Position numbers and translations under genes: made by a program. From Shewanella aquimarina (lineage in GTDB: Bacteria; Pseudomonadota; Gammaproteobacteria; Enterobacterales; Shewanellaceae): 64,000 nucleotides of DNA. The stretch spans positions 62,001-126,000 of the forward strand of contig NZ_JAKIKY010000013.1 of NCBI RefSeq assembly GCF_023349185.1, read 5' to 3'. Numbering within the stretch: the first letter of the stretch is position 1; every line of letters starts with the position of its first letter. Under the pieces are notes generated by a model, which saw nothing but the letters and a program-made list of their open reading frames with translations, ran no database searches and was not told the DNA's origin. Below, in pieces: positions 36,042 through 45,026 of this stretch.

Positions 36042-36146
36042 GATGTAACCCTATAATGAGATGATCCAAGTCTATCACGATATCAAGATGAGGCCTTGAT
36101 AAAACTCACATTTCCAATATATCAAGGTCATCTAAATCGAGCGGCA

Positions 36147-36584
36147 TTACTTCGCCAGCCAGATCTTTTCCATCAACTCCTGATGGTTCATCAGGGTAAG
36201 CTCCTGCTGCCGACCATTTTGCGACACCAAGCGCGCCTTAGGTGCATCTATGAAGGCCTCTGCGTCCTGCTGACTCAATATCTCGGGCAACACCAGGCGA
36301 TAGGCATCATCAGCTTTGACATCTAAGGTTAAATAGAGCGGCTGCGAGGTCACCCAGACACCGGAATCATCGGCGTTATCGGCAAAGATGTCGCGATAGA
36401 CCAGCTCCACCAGCTGCTTACCCGAATCTAAGGTTAAGACACTCTGCTGATGACCTAGCTTAACGTCTCCACCTTGCACCTGTATCTCGTCGGGCAGAGT
36501 GAGGCTGGCGGCGCTGGCGGCGTTAACCATGGCTAGGGCAAGGAAAGTGCTAAGTGTGCTGGTAAAGATATGACGTGTTTTCAT
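36147..36584 (-). CDS. DUF2057 (YccT-like) exported protein
   Basis: A 145-residue protein with a signal peptide (MKTRHIFTSTLSTFLALAMVNAASA). The mature start ASLTLPDEIQVQGGDV and the following QLVELVYRDIF match the N-terminal pattern of the DUF2057/YccT family, although the protein is shorter than most members (about 200 residues). The function is unknown. It is flanked by Cys/His-rich proteins on the same strand but has no metal-binding motifs itself, so its place in the copper module is uncertain. Confidence 0.7.
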   Translation of the reverse strand: MKTRHIFTSTLSTFLALAMVNAASAASLTLPDEIQVQGGDVKLGHQQSVLTLDSGKQLVELVYRDIFADNADDSGVWVTSQPLYLTLDVKADDAYRLVLPEILSQQDAEAFIDAPKARLVSQNGRQQELTLMNHQELMEKIWLAK

Positions 36585-36712
36585 AATCGACTCCCATCAG
36601 GCATAGGCCTGACAAATTGGCAAATTGTTGGCCACGCCATATGAGGTTAGCGGCGCGGCAGATTCGTATTCGAGCTTTGTACGTGCGTGTTACGCGGGTT
36701 GAAGACGAACCA

Positions 36713-37147
36713 TTAACCAATGGGAGGGGGTGATAGGGGGGTGAGATCGGCGGTCTGTAGCGACCAACCAGTGGTCACAATCAGACCAGACACAGGCTGA
36801 AAGGCCAATGATGGCACGCTGGCGCTCAGATTACCTAGGGTCGAGGCGCAGTGGGTCATGCAGTCGCCTGGGCCCATTGCGGCGCACAGAGCCTCGCAAT
36901 CCACCAGCGAGTTGTCGCCGGACATCTTGCACACCTGTCCCTGATGAGACATCTGCATGCCGGCCTTTACGGCTTGGGTGACCTGTGTCATCTCCTGGCT
37001 CATGACCTGACTCATATTCTGAGCCATCGCCATATGATCGCCCTTCATCATAGACATGAGTGCACTGGGCATGGCCATGGCTGGTGTCAGAATAAACTGA
37101 CCCAGTAGGGCGATGATCAATACAAACTTGCCGAAGATACGTGTCAT
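36713..37147 (-). CDS. Met/Cys-rich exported protein, possibly metal-related
   Basis: From the ATG at 37147 this is a 144-residue protein beginning with a signal peptide (MTRIFGKFVLIIALLGQFILTPAMA) and a Met-rich region (MPSALMSMMKGDHMAMAQNMSQVMSQEM), followed by a four-cysteine segment (DCEALCAAMGPGDCMTHC) and a tail LSPPPIG. The frame is open to 37252, but those starts would bury the signal peptide. The Met-rich region suggests Cu(I) binding. It resembles the 35634-36041 product in its ends. Confidence 0.6.
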   Translation of the reverse strand: MTRIFGKFVLIIALLGQFILTPAMAMPSALMSMMKGDHMAMAQNMSQVMSQEMTQVTQAVKAGMQMSHQGQVCKMSGDNSLVDCEALCAAMGPGDCMTHCASTLGNLSASVPSLAFQPVSGLIVTTGWSLQTADLTPLSPPPIG

Positions 37148-37373
37148 ATAAGCGAGAAAAACGTCATTAATTGAACCTGAATTACCATGATAGACAGGCG
37201 CCTTTAAAAAAGGTTCACTACCCATTAAATTATTTTTCCATTTCGCGAACAATCGTCATATTAGCAATAGATAATAACCCCATAAAATCCAACAAAATCA
37301 TTACTAAATAGTAAAAGTTGCGACGAACTTGTCATGTCATGGTCTTTACTATAACTTTAGTAAATGCGCATAT

Positions 37374-37393
37374 ATTATGAGCGATTTCACAAA
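37374..37393 (+). promoter_or_regulatory. CRP-like site upstream of cymA
   Basis: TATGA-N6-TCACA at 37376-37391 fits the CRP consensus TGTGA-N6-TCACA with one mismatch. It lies about 150 bp before the start codon. CRP activation of anaerobic respiration genes is known in Shewanella; binding at this site is an inference. Confidence 0.45.
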
Positions 37394-37541
37394 ATCTTGC
37401 TTATGTAAGATAGAGTTAGAGCTAGCTCTCATTTTACGGTTTTAAAGCCAGATCAAGCGGCGTCTTCTGGTTATACTCTCAGCTACAGAGATGCATTAAA
37501 TATAATAGATATAATAAACATATTATTTTGGAGATAGAGTG

Positions 37542-38105
37542 ATGAACTGGCGTGCACTATTCAAACCTAGCGCGAAATACTCAATATTTGCCCTACTCGT
37601 GGTGGGTATTGTAGTCGGTGTTGTGGGCTACTTTGCGACACAACAAACTTTACATGCAACCAGTACAGATGAATTCTGTATGTCTTGCCACAGCAACCAC
37701 TCTCTGAAAGATGAGGTGATGGCGTCGGCTCACGGCGGCGGAAGTGCGGGCGTAACCGTTCAGTGTCAAGACTGTCACTTGCCACACGGCCCGGTTGACT
37801 ACCTGATCAAGAAGATCATCGTATCTAAAGATCTATACGGCTTCCTCACTATCGACGGCTTCAACACTCAAGAGTGGTTGGATGAAAACCGTAAAGAGCA
37901 GGCTGACCTGGCACTTAAATACTTCCGCGCTAACGACAGCGCTAACTGTCAGCACTGTCACACTCGTATCTACGAGAACCAGCCTGAAACCATGAAGAAG
38001 ATGGCGAAGAGAATGCACGCCAACAACTTCAAGAAAGATGCTGACAAGCGTAAGACTTGTGTAGACTGTCACAAAGGCGTTGCTCACCCTTATCCTAAGG
38101 GATAA
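37542..38105 (+). CDS. cymA: CymA tetraheme quinol dehydrogenase
   Basis: CymA is the inner-membrane NapC/NirT-type cytochrome that takes electrons from menaquinol to periplasmic reductases and the metal-reducing outer-membrane conduit in Shewanella. The 187-residue protein has one N-terminal helix (YSIFALLVVGIVVGVVGYF) and four heme motifs, CMSCH, CQDCH, CQHCH and CVDCH. It ends KGVAHPYPKG as in the S. oneidensis protein. The ATG at 37542 has GGAG eight bases upstream; a GTG one codon earlier is less likely. It is monocistronic with a strong terminator. Confidence 0.98.
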   Translation: MNWRALFKPSAKYSIFALLVVGIVVGVVGYFATQQTLHATSTDEFCMSCHSNHSLKDEVMASAHGGGSAGVTVQCQDCHLPHGPVDYLIKKIIVSKDLYGFLTIDGFNTQEWLDENRKEQADLALKYFRANDSANCQHCHTRIYENQPETMKKMAKRMHANNFKKDADKRKTCVDCHKGVAHPYPKG

Positions 38106-38146
38106 TCCGCCAGCCTGACGGCAATCTTAGATTGCAATCTTGATCG

Positions 38147-38180
38147 AAAAACGCCTGATGATAGTCATCAGGCGTTTTTG
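38147..38180 (+). terminator. Intrinsic terminator of cymA
   Basis: An 11-bp perfect stem (ACGCCTGATGA/TCATCAGGCGT) with a TAG loop, extended by flanking A and T runs, ends the cymA transcript. Confidence 0.92.
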
Positions 38181-38240
38181 TTTTTGCAGACCTAAAATGT
38201 GCGCCGCGATTGGCGACGCTGACAGACGCTAAGACAAGCT

Positions 38241-38404
38241 TATACCAATCACAGTAAACATGTGATCAGAAATAGCGCAGGAAAAACGCTTGAGAACAAA
38301 GCAGGATTTTTAGATAAGTAGTTATTCTACAATTAAAAATACTAATACAGTTATCGAGCGTTTTAACAAGCTAGAATGATCAATTATTTATTACGATTGG
38401 TATT
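38241..38404. repeat. MITE-like element with terminal inverted repeats
   Basis: A 164-bp AT-rich element with imperfect terminal inverted repeats: TATACCAATCACAGTAAA at the left and TTTATTACGATTGGTATTA at the right. It carries no reading frame. A related but incomplete copy lies reversed at 42881-42970. The right end overlaps the stop codon of the thioesterase gene (38403-38405). Confidence 0.75.
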
Positions 38405-38879
38405 ATTTAGGCAGGCTCACATAGGTGCCCAGGAACTGGGCGCAGCACTGCTCGCCGCAGTAGAGGCTCACCTCTAGCTTCACCTTGGCCCGCTTACCTT
38501 GGCCTAACAGGCTCAGCTCCCCATCCTGCTCATTGGCCTTGGGCCAGGTCACCCGCGCCTGAGGCGATTCCCCCACGGGGGCTAGATAACGAATATCCGC
38601 CTTGCCTAGGACGATATCCCCTTCGACGCCAGCAAGTCGCTGCTGCAACCAAACCATGCCCCAGCCGGTCAGTGTCATCAGGGTATAGATGCTGCCAGCA
38701 AACATGGTGTGATGCAGGTTGATGTTAGGCGCCAGCGGCGCACTCACCGTCAGGGTCTGCCCTTCATAAGTTTTTGGGGCTATCTGCATGAAGGCGCTGA
38801 CGGGGATCGTCTCATGCCAGGTGCGCTGCAGCTCGCCGAGTAGTTCCTCTATCTGTTCTGGTTCTTCTGCCTTAGACAT
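38403..38879 (-). CDS. YiiD C-terminal-type hotdog thioesterase
   Basis: A protein of 158 residues from the ATG at 38879 (161 from a GTG at 38888 that makes a GTGA overlap with dtd). It fits the putative thioesterase domain seen at the C-terminus of E. coli YiiD (FapT/DUF4442-like hotdog): PLAPNINLHHTMFAGSIYTLMTLTGWGMVWL and GKADIRYLAPV. The substrate is unknown. The TAA stop codon lies within the right terminal repeat of the MITE-like element. Co-transcription with dtd is likely. Confidence 0.8.
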   Translation of the reverse strand: MSKAEEPEQIEELLGELQRTWHETIPVSAFMQIAPKTYEGQTLTVSAPLAPNINLHHTMFAGSIYTLMTLTGWGMVWLQQRLAGVEGDIVLGKADIRYLAPVGESPQARVTWPKANEQDGELSLLGQGKRAKVKLEVSLYCGEQCCAQFLGTYVSLPK

Positions 38880-38884
38880 AGTGA

Positions 38885-39322
38885 TCACACCTGCAGATTA
38901 AAGGTGACCGGACCGTCGTTGATCAGGCTCACCTGCATGTCGGCGGCAAACTCGCCGGTCTGCACGGGCAAGCCCTGTGCGGCGCAGTAATCGACAAACG
39001 CCTCATAGAGGTGCTTCGCCTGCTCTGGGGTTCCGGCGCCGGAGAAACTCGGGCGCAGGCCGCGGCCGGTATCCGCCGCCAGGGTAAACTGAGAAACCAC
39101 CAACAGACTCCCGCCCACCTGCTTGAGATTAAGGTTCATCTTGCCCTGTTCATCGCTAAACACGCGGTAGCTCATCACCTTGGTGGCGAGCTTCTCCATC
39201 TTGGCCTGGTCGTCTTGACGCTCCACGCCCAGCAAGACCAGGAGGCCCTTATCTATGGCGCCTATGGTCTGGCCATCCACATCCACCTTGGCCTGCTTCA
39301 CTCTCTGTATTAAGGCAATCAC
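38885..39322 (-). CDS. dtd: D-aminoacyl-tRNA deacylase
   Basis: Dtd removes D-amino acids (and glycine from tRNA-Ala) from mischarged tRNAs. The 145-residue product ([18 protein letters not shown]) has the family motifs [12 protein letters not shown] and NDGPVTF (the Gly-cisPro-like loop) and ends FNLQV as in E. coli. Two GTG starts are possible, 39328 (MVVIAL) or 39322 (MIAL); the latter matches E. coli. An AGGAG site is four or ten bases away respectively, so the choice is not certain. Confidence 0.95.
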   Translation of the reverse strand: MIALIQRVKQAKVDVDGQTIGAIDKGLLVLLGVERQDDQAKMEKLATKVMSYRVFSDEQGKMNLNLKQVGGSLLVVSQFTLAADTGRGLRPSFSGAGTPEQAKHLYEAFVDYCAAQGLPVQTGEFAADMQVSLINDGPVTFNLQV

Positions 39323-39381
39323 TACCACTCGACTCCTATTGCTTAACGCTTATCACGGCTACGCCCGTAGCCCTTATACTT

Positions 39382-39930
39382 CTAGTTGGCTGACATCACG
39401 GGAATGGGTTTAATCAACTGCTCAGCGCTGTTGGGCAGGGCCTGCCCCACCCTGATTAGGGCATCATCTGTCCAGATAAGAAAACGGCGCAGCTCCTCCA
39501 GCTCCAGGGTGCCAACAAAGGTCGCCGCCCCCTGTACCTGAATCACCTTGCCCTCCTCCCTCAGGGTGAACTTAGCGAAGTTGAGCTTATCGTTCAGAGT
39601 GCCGATCAGCGCCACCAGCTCTTGGGAGCCTACCAGCTTAGGGCTCACCGCGTAGAAACGGCTCGCCAAGATACGGTCTATTCCCTCTGGATTCAGGCTT
39701 GGCTGCAGCACAAATTGATGATTCCCCAGCTGCACGCCCACCTTATTCGGCCCCACCTTCTTAGCCAGATAATTCTTATTGATCAGCGACACCAGCAGGG
39801 CATCTGTGGCCAGCTCATCGCTCATGCCGCTAAAATAGACCCGCTCAGGCACCGGCTGGGGCGTACGCTCGGTCGCCAACACATTAGTGCATACTACAAG
39901 CGCCAAAACGGCGATCAGTTTCTTCTTCAT
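39382..39930 (-). CDS. Exported protein of unknown function, YbjN-like
   Basis: A 182-residue protein with a signal peptide (MKKKLIAVLALVVCTNVLA). The mature part is a mixed alpha/beta protein with SRFYAVSPKLVGSQELVALIGTLNDKLNFAKFTLREEGKVIQVQGAATF, a pattern resembling the YbjN fold (a type III chaperone-like domain). No catalytic motif is seen. It lies between dtd and a hydrolase gene, with modest gaps on both sides. Family membership is tentative. Confidence 0.6.
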   Translation of the reverse strand: MKKKLIAVLALVVCTNVLATERTPQPVPERVYFSGMSDELATDALLVSLINKNYLAKKVGPNKVGVQLGNHQFVLQPSLNPEGIDRILASRFYAVSPKLVGSQELVALIGTLNDKLNFAKFTLREEGKVIQVQGAATFVGTLELEELRRFLIWTDDALIRVGQALPNSAEQLIKPIPVMSAN

Positions 39931-39970
39931 GATATCTGCTTCCTTTAGGCTATGACGCTTTACTTGTCTG

Positions 39971-40927
39971 TTACTTGTCTTCTTTACCGGCGGCCAGATA
40001 ACGCCCCATCTGAGTCACCGCCTCGGCGACCGCCCGGCACATCTTGCTGTCGGCGAGGGTATGATAGCCCCCCTTCACCAGGCGTGACCTCAATAGGCTA
40101 GGACCGTGTTCCACCAGAAACTCATCCACCAGACGCTGCGGGCAGACCCAGTCCAGCTCCCCCTGCAATATGATGGTTGGGCAGATGAGATCCCCACCTA
40201 CCTTCTTCATCAGCTGATAGCCGCCAAAATATTGATTGCGGGCATAATGCAGCTCCACTCTCGCCAAGGCTCCGCCCTGCTCGGCCAGGGCCTCGCTTAA
40301 CTCGAAGCCGGGGACGGCCAGGGCCAGCTCCCAACGGAGCCAACGCCATACACTGCTACGGCGAACCTCGGCATCCTGATGGCTAAATCCGGTCTCGAAA
40401 TGATCAAACAACTGCTCGAGAGACTCCCCATGTCCGGCGGCAAACTGGCGATACTCACCGGAGAAGATCTGCGCCGCGCCGCCCCGGCCATAAAGCCATT
40501 GCATCCCCTCATATGAAGGAATGAACATGCCCCAATAGATCTGTGACAGCACCCGCTCAGGATAGACGCAGCTATAGAGATACCCCAGGGTCGCGCCAAA
40601 GGAGCCGCCGAGCAGACACCAGGCCTCGACACCCGCCCAATGACGCACGCGCTCGATATCTTTGACCAGGCTGGGAAAGTCATTATTGGCCAGCTCGCCA
40701 CAGGGCTTGGAACGACCCGCGGCGCGCTGATCCAGCAGGTAGATATGAAATCCGCGGTCGATAAACAGCCTCAACTCGAGGGGATTACAGCCGGCACCCG
40801 GCCCACCATGCAGATAGAGCACGGGAATGCCCTGGGGATCACCATATTGCGCCAGAAACAGGTGGTGCCCCTCGCCGACATCTATCCAATCCTGACGGAT
40901 CAGCGGATGCGACTTAGCCGGACTCAC
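39971..40927 (-). CDS. Prolyl aminopeptidase-like alpha/beta hydrolase
   Basis: A 318-residue alpha/beta hydrolase similar to proline iminopeptidases. The oxyanion motif HGGPGAG is at 40-46, [10 protein letters not shown] at 66-75 (canonical DQRGAGRS), and the nucleophile is Ser109 in [11 protein letters not shown]. It would remove N-terminal proline from peptides; the exact substrate is not proven. The GTG start at 40927 gives a GTGA overlap with the upstream YihY-like gene, so the two are translated together. Confidence 0.85.
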   Translation of the reverse strand: MSPAKSHPLIRQDWIDVGEGHHLFLAQYGDPQGIPVLYLHGGPGAGCNPLELRLFIDRGFHIYLLDQRAAGRSKPCGELANNDFPSLVKDIERVRHWAGVEAWCLLGGSFGATLGYLYSCVYPERVLSQIYWGMFIPSYEGMQWLYGRGGAAQIFSGEYRQFAAGHGESLEQLFDHFETGFSHQDAEVRRSSVWRWLRWELALAVPGFELSEALAEQGGALARVELHYARNQYFGGYQLMKKVGGDLICPTIILQGELDWVCPQRLVDEFLVEHGPSLLRSRLVKGGYHTLADSKMCRAVAEAVTQMGRYLAAGKEDK

Positions 40928-41841
40928 CGCTTGGACTCGTCGAAATGCTCATCAGGCTCATCATCTGCCAGCTCCTTGTTCACCAGATCCATCAGACGCT
41001 TATCCAGATATTCAGGCATGGCCGCGGTGATCTCGGCGCCGATCAGGACGATGATCCAGGAGAGATACACCCAGACGAAGAGGATGGGTATGGTCGCCAG
41101 GGCACCATAGATGGCCTCATAGGCAGGAAATTCGGTGAGGTACAGGGCGAAGCCCTTCTTGCCCAGCTCAAACAGCAACGCCGCGACAATGGCGCCGAGC
41201 AGGGCGTGGAAAAACTTCACCTTGGTATTGGGCACCACCATGTAGATCAGCAGGAAGGTGGCAACCGAGAAGAACATGGGCAGACGCTCTACCAGGAGCG
41301 GCACCACACCACTGAGATCCGTGCCGCTAAACAGCTTGAGCGACACCACATAAGAGGTGGCTACCAGGCTGGCCCCCATCAACACGGGCCCTAAGGTCAG
41401 CACCATCCAGTACATGGAGAAGGAGACCACCATGGAGCGCTTCTCCGTGGTGCGCCAGATGCCATTGAGCGACTTGTCGATATTGGAGATCAGTAAGATA
41501 GCTACCACGACCAGGGCACCGATACCCACAGCCGTGCCCTTAGAGGCGTTGGCGACAAACTCGTTGATATACATCTGCACGCTATCCCCGGCAGAGGGGA
41601 TGAAGTTGTCGTAGATGAAGGTCTCGATATGGCTGCGGATCCCCTTAAACACAGGGAAGGCCGACAGCATAGACATGGTCACCGCCACCATGGGCACCAG
41701 AGAGAGCAAGGTAACGTAAGCCAGGTGACCCGCCCGCATATTTATCTGGTCTTCCGCGACACGCTGCTTTAGATGTATCATGAACTGCCAGATACCCAGC
41801 ATGATCGAACGAAGCAGGCTCACATCTATTCTATTTATCAC
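40924..41841 (-). CDS. YihY/UPF0761 family inner-membrane protein
   Basis: About 305 residues with six membrane helices, clearly related to E. coli YihY ([67 protein letters not shown]). The family was once called RNase BN but is now regarded as a membrane protein of unknown function. The GTG at 41841 has an AAGAG site; an upstream TTG at 41859 is an alternative that would add six residues. Confidence 0.88.
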   Translation of the reverse strand: MINRIDVSLLRSIMLGIWQFMIHLKQRVAEDQINMRAGHLAYVTLLSLVPMVAVTMSMLSAFPVFKGIRSHIETFIYDNFIPSAGDSVQMYINEFVANASKGTAVGIGALVVVAILLISNIDKSLNGIWRTTEKRSMVVSFSMYWMVLTLGPVLMGASLVATSYVVSLKLFSGTDLSGVVPLLVERLPMFFSVATFLLIYMVVPNTKVKFFHALLGAIVAALLFELGKKGFALYLTEFPAYEAIYGALATIPILFVWVYLSWIIVLIGAEITAAMPEYLDKRLMDLVNKELADDEPDEHFDESKR

Positions 41842-41936
41842 GTTATTCTCTTGATTCAAGTGGGGTTAACTGCGTATCTTGGTACAGTAAGATTACAAGT
41901 TTAAAGACACTAGATACAAGTGTAAGGAATAAATTG

Positions 41937-42158
41937 ATGTCCCAACAAGGTTCGGCTGGCAACGTGATTGCCGCCATCGCAAGCTTCTTCTTCCCAGGCC
42001 TGGGCCAATTAGTACAAGGACGCATCCTGGCGGCACTCCTGTTTTGTGTCGTGACCATAGTGGGCTATGCCCTGTGGTGGTTGATCGTCCCTGCCATCAT
42101 AGGCGGTATCGCTCACCTGTGGAGCATCATAGACGCCGCTAAATTCAAGGCCGACTAA
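41937..42158 (+). CDS. Small two-helix membrane protein (TM2-like)
   Basis: A 73-residue protein with a Gly-rich first half (AGNVIAAIASFFFPGLGQLVQGRILAALLF) and a second hydrophobic segment ending WSIIDAAKFKAD. The FFFPGLGQLVQGR pattern recalls TM2-domain and related small proteins. The ATG at 41937 has AAGGAA upstream. It lies 24 bp before the DUF2959 gene, so the two are probably one operon. The function is unknown. Confidence 0.75.
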   Translation: MSQQGSAGNVIAAIASFFFPGLGQLVQGRILAALLFCVVTIVGYALWWLIVPAIIGGIAHLWSIIDAAKFKAD

Positions 42159-42182
42159 CCGTCTAACAAGGAAATCGTCAGG

Positions 42183-42833
42183 ATGAAAAAACTCATCACC
42201 GCAGCGGCCCTGGGCGCCGTCGTCATGCTCAGCGGCTGTCAGAGCGCCTACTACGGTGCCATGGAGAAGGTGGGCTACCATAAGCGCGACATCATGGTGG
42301 ATCGCGTTAACGCCGCCAAAGAGTCTCAGGAAGAAGCCCAAGAGCAGTTCAGCTCGGCACTGGAAGAGATGCAGGCCCTGCTGAACCACGACGGTGGCGA
42401 TCTGCAGAGCGCCTACGAGAAGGCCAGAGACGAATATGAATCTTCTCAGGAGGCCGCCGACGAGGTGAGCAGCCGTATCGACAAGGTGGAAGATGTCGCC
42501 GAGGCGCTATTTGACGAATGGCAGGCGGAAATTAGCGAGATCAGCAAGGCCAGCCTGCGCCGCAACAGCGAAACCAAGCTGCGCGAGACCCGTCGCTCCT
42601 ACGAGCAGTTGGTACGCACCATGCGCCGCGCCGAGAGCAAGATGCCGCCTATACTGACTGCCATGAAAGACAACATGCTCTACCTCAAGCACAACCTCAA
42701 CGCCCAGGCCATAGGCGCCATCAAGGGCGAGTTTGCCAGCCTGCAAACCGATATCTCAAGCCTGATCAAAGAAATGAACAAGTCGATTGCCGAGTCCAAT
42801 CGCTTCATCCAATCGATGGAAGGCAACCAGTAA
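42183..42833 (+). CDS. DUF2959 coiled-coil lipoprotein
   Basis: A 216-residue lipoprotein (MKKLITAAALGAVVMLSGC, lipobox LSGC). The mature part is almost all helical and charged, with heptad-like stretches (AAKESQEEAQEQFSSALEEMQALL and RNSETKLRETRRSYEQLVRTMRRAE), consistent with long coiled coils. It matches DUF2959, a family of unknown function. It is likely to be a periplasmic structural or scaffold protein. A weak hairpin follows. Confidence 0.82.
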   Translation: MKKLITAAALGAVVMLSGCQSAYYGAMEKVGYHKRDIMVDRVNAAKESQEEAQEQFSSALEEMQALLNHDGGDLQSAYEKARDEYESSQEAADEVSSRIDKVEDVAEALFDEWQAEISEISKASLRRNSETKLRETRRSYEQLVRTMRRAESKMPPILTAMKDNMLYLKHNLNAQAIGAIKGEFASLQTDISSLIKEMNKSIAESNRFIQSMEGNQ

Positions 42834-42848
42834 CACTCTGCCTAAAGA

Positions 42849-42872
42849 CGCCCGGGATTTCCTGGGCGCTTT
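42849..42872 (+). terminator. Weak terminator after the DUF2959 gene
   Basis: An 8-bp stem (CGCCC...GGGCG with one G-T pair) around a 4-base loop is followed by a short T-rich stretch. Confidence 0.55.
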
Positions 42873-42880
42873 CGCTTCAG

Positions 42881-42970
42881 ACCATTATTAATAATCTAGA
42901 AAAACCTGCTTTGTGCTCGATCGTTTTTGCTGCGCTCTTTCCGATCATTTACTTACTGTGATTGATATAA
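42881..42970. repeat. Fragment of the MITE-like element, inverted
   Basis: About 75 bp (from CTAGAAAAACCTGCTTTG to GTGATTGATATAA) match, in reverse orientation, the left half of the element at 38241-38404 (rc: CTAAAAATCCTGCTTTG to GTGATTGGTATAA). The other half is missing here. Confidence 0.7.
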
Positions 42971-43106
42971 CAACCGGATATAGATCTCCTTCCCCATGCC
43001 GAATCGGCTCGATTTCGCGAGTCAGCGCACAAAACCACAGACCGCCACGAACTAACCACGCCGGCAGCGCCTCTTACTAATACATTCAGTGACTTGGCAA
43101 GCCAGT

Positions 43107-44321
43107 ATGAGCCTTATCGAATCCCTTACCCTCGCCTTAGCCTTACTCTATAGTGTCAGCCTGCTCTACTGGAGCGGCAAACGCTGGGGCGCCGTCGTCA
43201 GCGGCGCAGCCTTAATGGGCGCCACGCTGGTGACCCTCTATTGGCCACTGTTTATCGCCCTGCTGTTGGCTGGCGGACTATTGGCCCTGGGCCACAGGGT
43301 TAGACCCGAGCTGCTCAAGGGAGATGTACGCGCCAACACGCTCAGGGAATGGGTGCAGCACCTACTGGCACTCTCCATGATGCTGGTTGGCATTCAATAC
43401 GCGGCCAATGCCATCATGCTTAAACTAGGCATTACGCCCTACCTGATGCGACCCGACGTGGGCGACGCCTTCCTGCCCATCGCCGGCGCCATAGAGCTTA
43501 AGGCGATCATCACCCTGGATATCTGGGATCAGAACCATCCGGCCGCCGCCGTGATGCTGACCGTGGTGATCCTCTCCGGATTGCTGTGTAAGCGCGCCTT
43601 CTGCGGCTGGGCCTGCCCACTGGGGCTCGCCGGCGAATACCTGTATAAGCAGAGAAAGCGTTTCATCAAGCAGGAATTGCTGCCGCCCGCCTGGCTCGAT
43701 TGGCCGCTGCGTATGCTGAAATACCTGCTGCTGGCGGGCCTGCTCTATATCGTGCTCGGCATGCCGTCTGCCAGTATTCCTCATTATCTCGAGGGCAACT
43801 ACCATAAGATAGCCGACCTTAAGATGGCGCTCTTCTTCGTGACCCCAGGGCTTATCACCCTGGCCTGTTTCGCCGTCATACTGCTGCTGGCCGCCTGGCG
43901 CCGTCAGGGCTTCTGCCGTTATATCTGCCCCTATGGCGCCCTACTGGGCCTCACCAGCTTCTTGAGTCCGTTTAAGATCCGCCGCAGCACCCAGCACTGC
44001 CTCATCGAAACCAAGGGGATGAACTGCGACAAATGCACCCGTGCCTGCCCGGCCAACATCAAGGTACATGAGCAAGGCACGGTACGCTCCGACGAGTGCC
44101 AGGCCTGCATGCGCTGCGTCTCCGCCTGTCCGAAGCAGGAAGCGCTGCACTTCAGCACCCGCAACGGCATCAAGCTCTCCGCCCGCGGCCTCACCATCAT
44201 GCTGTTACTGCTGCTGTTTATGATCCCGCTGATCGCCTATGTAGGGGGATTCTGGGTCAGCCAGACACCGACCGAGATTAGGATGTATTTGATACAGCAT
44301 TTGGGGGCAATTGGGCATTGA
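43107..44321 (+). CDS. Membrane polyferredoxin, NapH/CcoG-like 4Fe-4S protein
   Basis: About 404 residues with roughly eight membrane helices. Two CGWACPLG / CRYICPYGALLG motifs (CxxxCP) are typical of NapH, NosR and related quinol-linked electron-transfer proteins. Two 4Fe-4S ferredoxin motifs follow (CDKCTRACP and CQACMRCVSACP). It may take electrons from quinol or pass them to a periplasmic partner. Its partner gene is not adjacent, so it looks like an orphan. The ATG at 43107 is preferred; a GTG at 43089 would add six residues. Confidence 0.82.
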   Translation: MSLIESLTLALALLYSVSLLYWSGKRWGAVVSGAALMGATLVTLYWPLFIALLLAGGLLALGHRVRPELLKGDVRANTLREWVQHLLALSMMLVGIQYAANAIMLKLGITPYLMRPDVGDAFLPIAGAIELKAIITLDIWDQNHPAAAVMLTVVILSGLLCKRAFCGWACPLGLAGEYLYKQRKRFIKQELLPPAWLDWPLRMLKYLLLAGLLYIVLGMPSASIPHYLEGNYHKIADLKMALFFVTPGLITLACFAVILLLAAWRRQGFCRYICPYGALLGLTSFLSPFKIRRSTQHCLIETKGMNCDKCTRACPANIKVHEQGTVRSDECQACMRCVSACPKQEALHFSTRNGIKLSARGLTIMLLLLLFMIPLIAYVGGFWVSQTPTEIRMYLIQHLGAIGH

Positions 44322-44807
44322 TGGCCTTTGGGTAAGGGGTACCCTTTTGGCTGAGGGCCCATGATAATTTTGCCCTCAGGAACATCGTTATCTAGGCGAG
44401 AATTGAAGGTCGCACCTTCATTGCAACCTATAGCCTGCGGTGGGGTTTAGGTATTTGGTGTTAATTGAGTCAGTTTGAAGCTCGCACCTTCATCGCTACC
44501 CATTGCCTGCCGCAGGCTTTATGTGCAAACACTTCTGCGACACGCCGCAAGCACCTCCCTGTGGGCTCTACGCCAGCATCCATGTTGGCGAAGGCCGCAG
44601 CCGTGTTTACACCAGTATCTAACGTCTCTTCGATTTGGCTTTGTTTGTAAGGCTGAGAGGCTTAACTTTTTGGATCATTTTGAATTTATGATATATGTTT
44701 GAAGACCTTACCTTCGCTGTAACCTCACACCTGCGATGTGCCCATGTGCAAACTTCTCTTAGCAAAAGTGCATGGCACATGACTTCATCAGTTTGTTATC
44801 AGACATG
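44322..44807. repeat. Repeat-rich intergenic region, copies 0, A and C
   Basis: No gene. Three related repeats are seen: 44404-44449 and 44478-44640 begin with GAAGnTCGCACCTTC, and a shorter copy lies at 44701-44765. The longest, at 44500-44640, is the inverted partner of 45273-45414. Several short frames in this area are translations of the repeats and are not listed as genes. Confidence 0.7.
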
Positions 44808-45026
44808 TCAGTCGTCGTTTTGCATTACTGGGGCAATAATCAAATAGAGCATAAAGCTGGCCCAACTAACAAAAAATGTGGCAAATAACCAAATGGCTTT
44901 TTCTTTCCTTCCTACTCTTTTTGACTTGCCAATTACAACCAAGGGCACAAGCCAAAATATCAATACTAAAAGTAGGGGAAACCAGCTAATAAAAAAGTTT
45001 ACATATATTGAATTATCTTCCTGCAT
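44808..45026 (-). CDS. Small two-helix membrane protein in AT-rich DNA
   Basis: A 72-residue protein with two membrane helices (NFFISWFPLLLVLIFWLVPLVVIG and AIWLFATFFVSWASFMLYLII) joined by a basic loop KSKRVGRKEKA. A GGAAG site lies upstream of the ATG. The DNA is clearly more AT-rich than the flanking genes, and the gene sits between inverted copies of a dispersed repeat, which suggests horizontal acquisition. Superficially it resembles short membrane proteins of the immunity/PLD-N type; function unknown. Confidence 0.65.
   Translation of the reverse strand: MQEDNSIYVNFFISWFPLLLVLIFWLVPLVVIGKSKRVGRKEKAIWLFATFFVSWASFMLYLIIAPVMQNDD

Noticed and set aside
41843-42058. 71-residue minus-strand frame upstream of the YihY-like gene
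   Set aside because: It is antisense to the small TM2-like gene and has a non-natural composition.
44465-44702. Two overlapping frames of 61 and 75 residues on the plus strand
   Set aside because: Both translate the inverted repeat copy at 44500-44640 and have no independent coding evidence.
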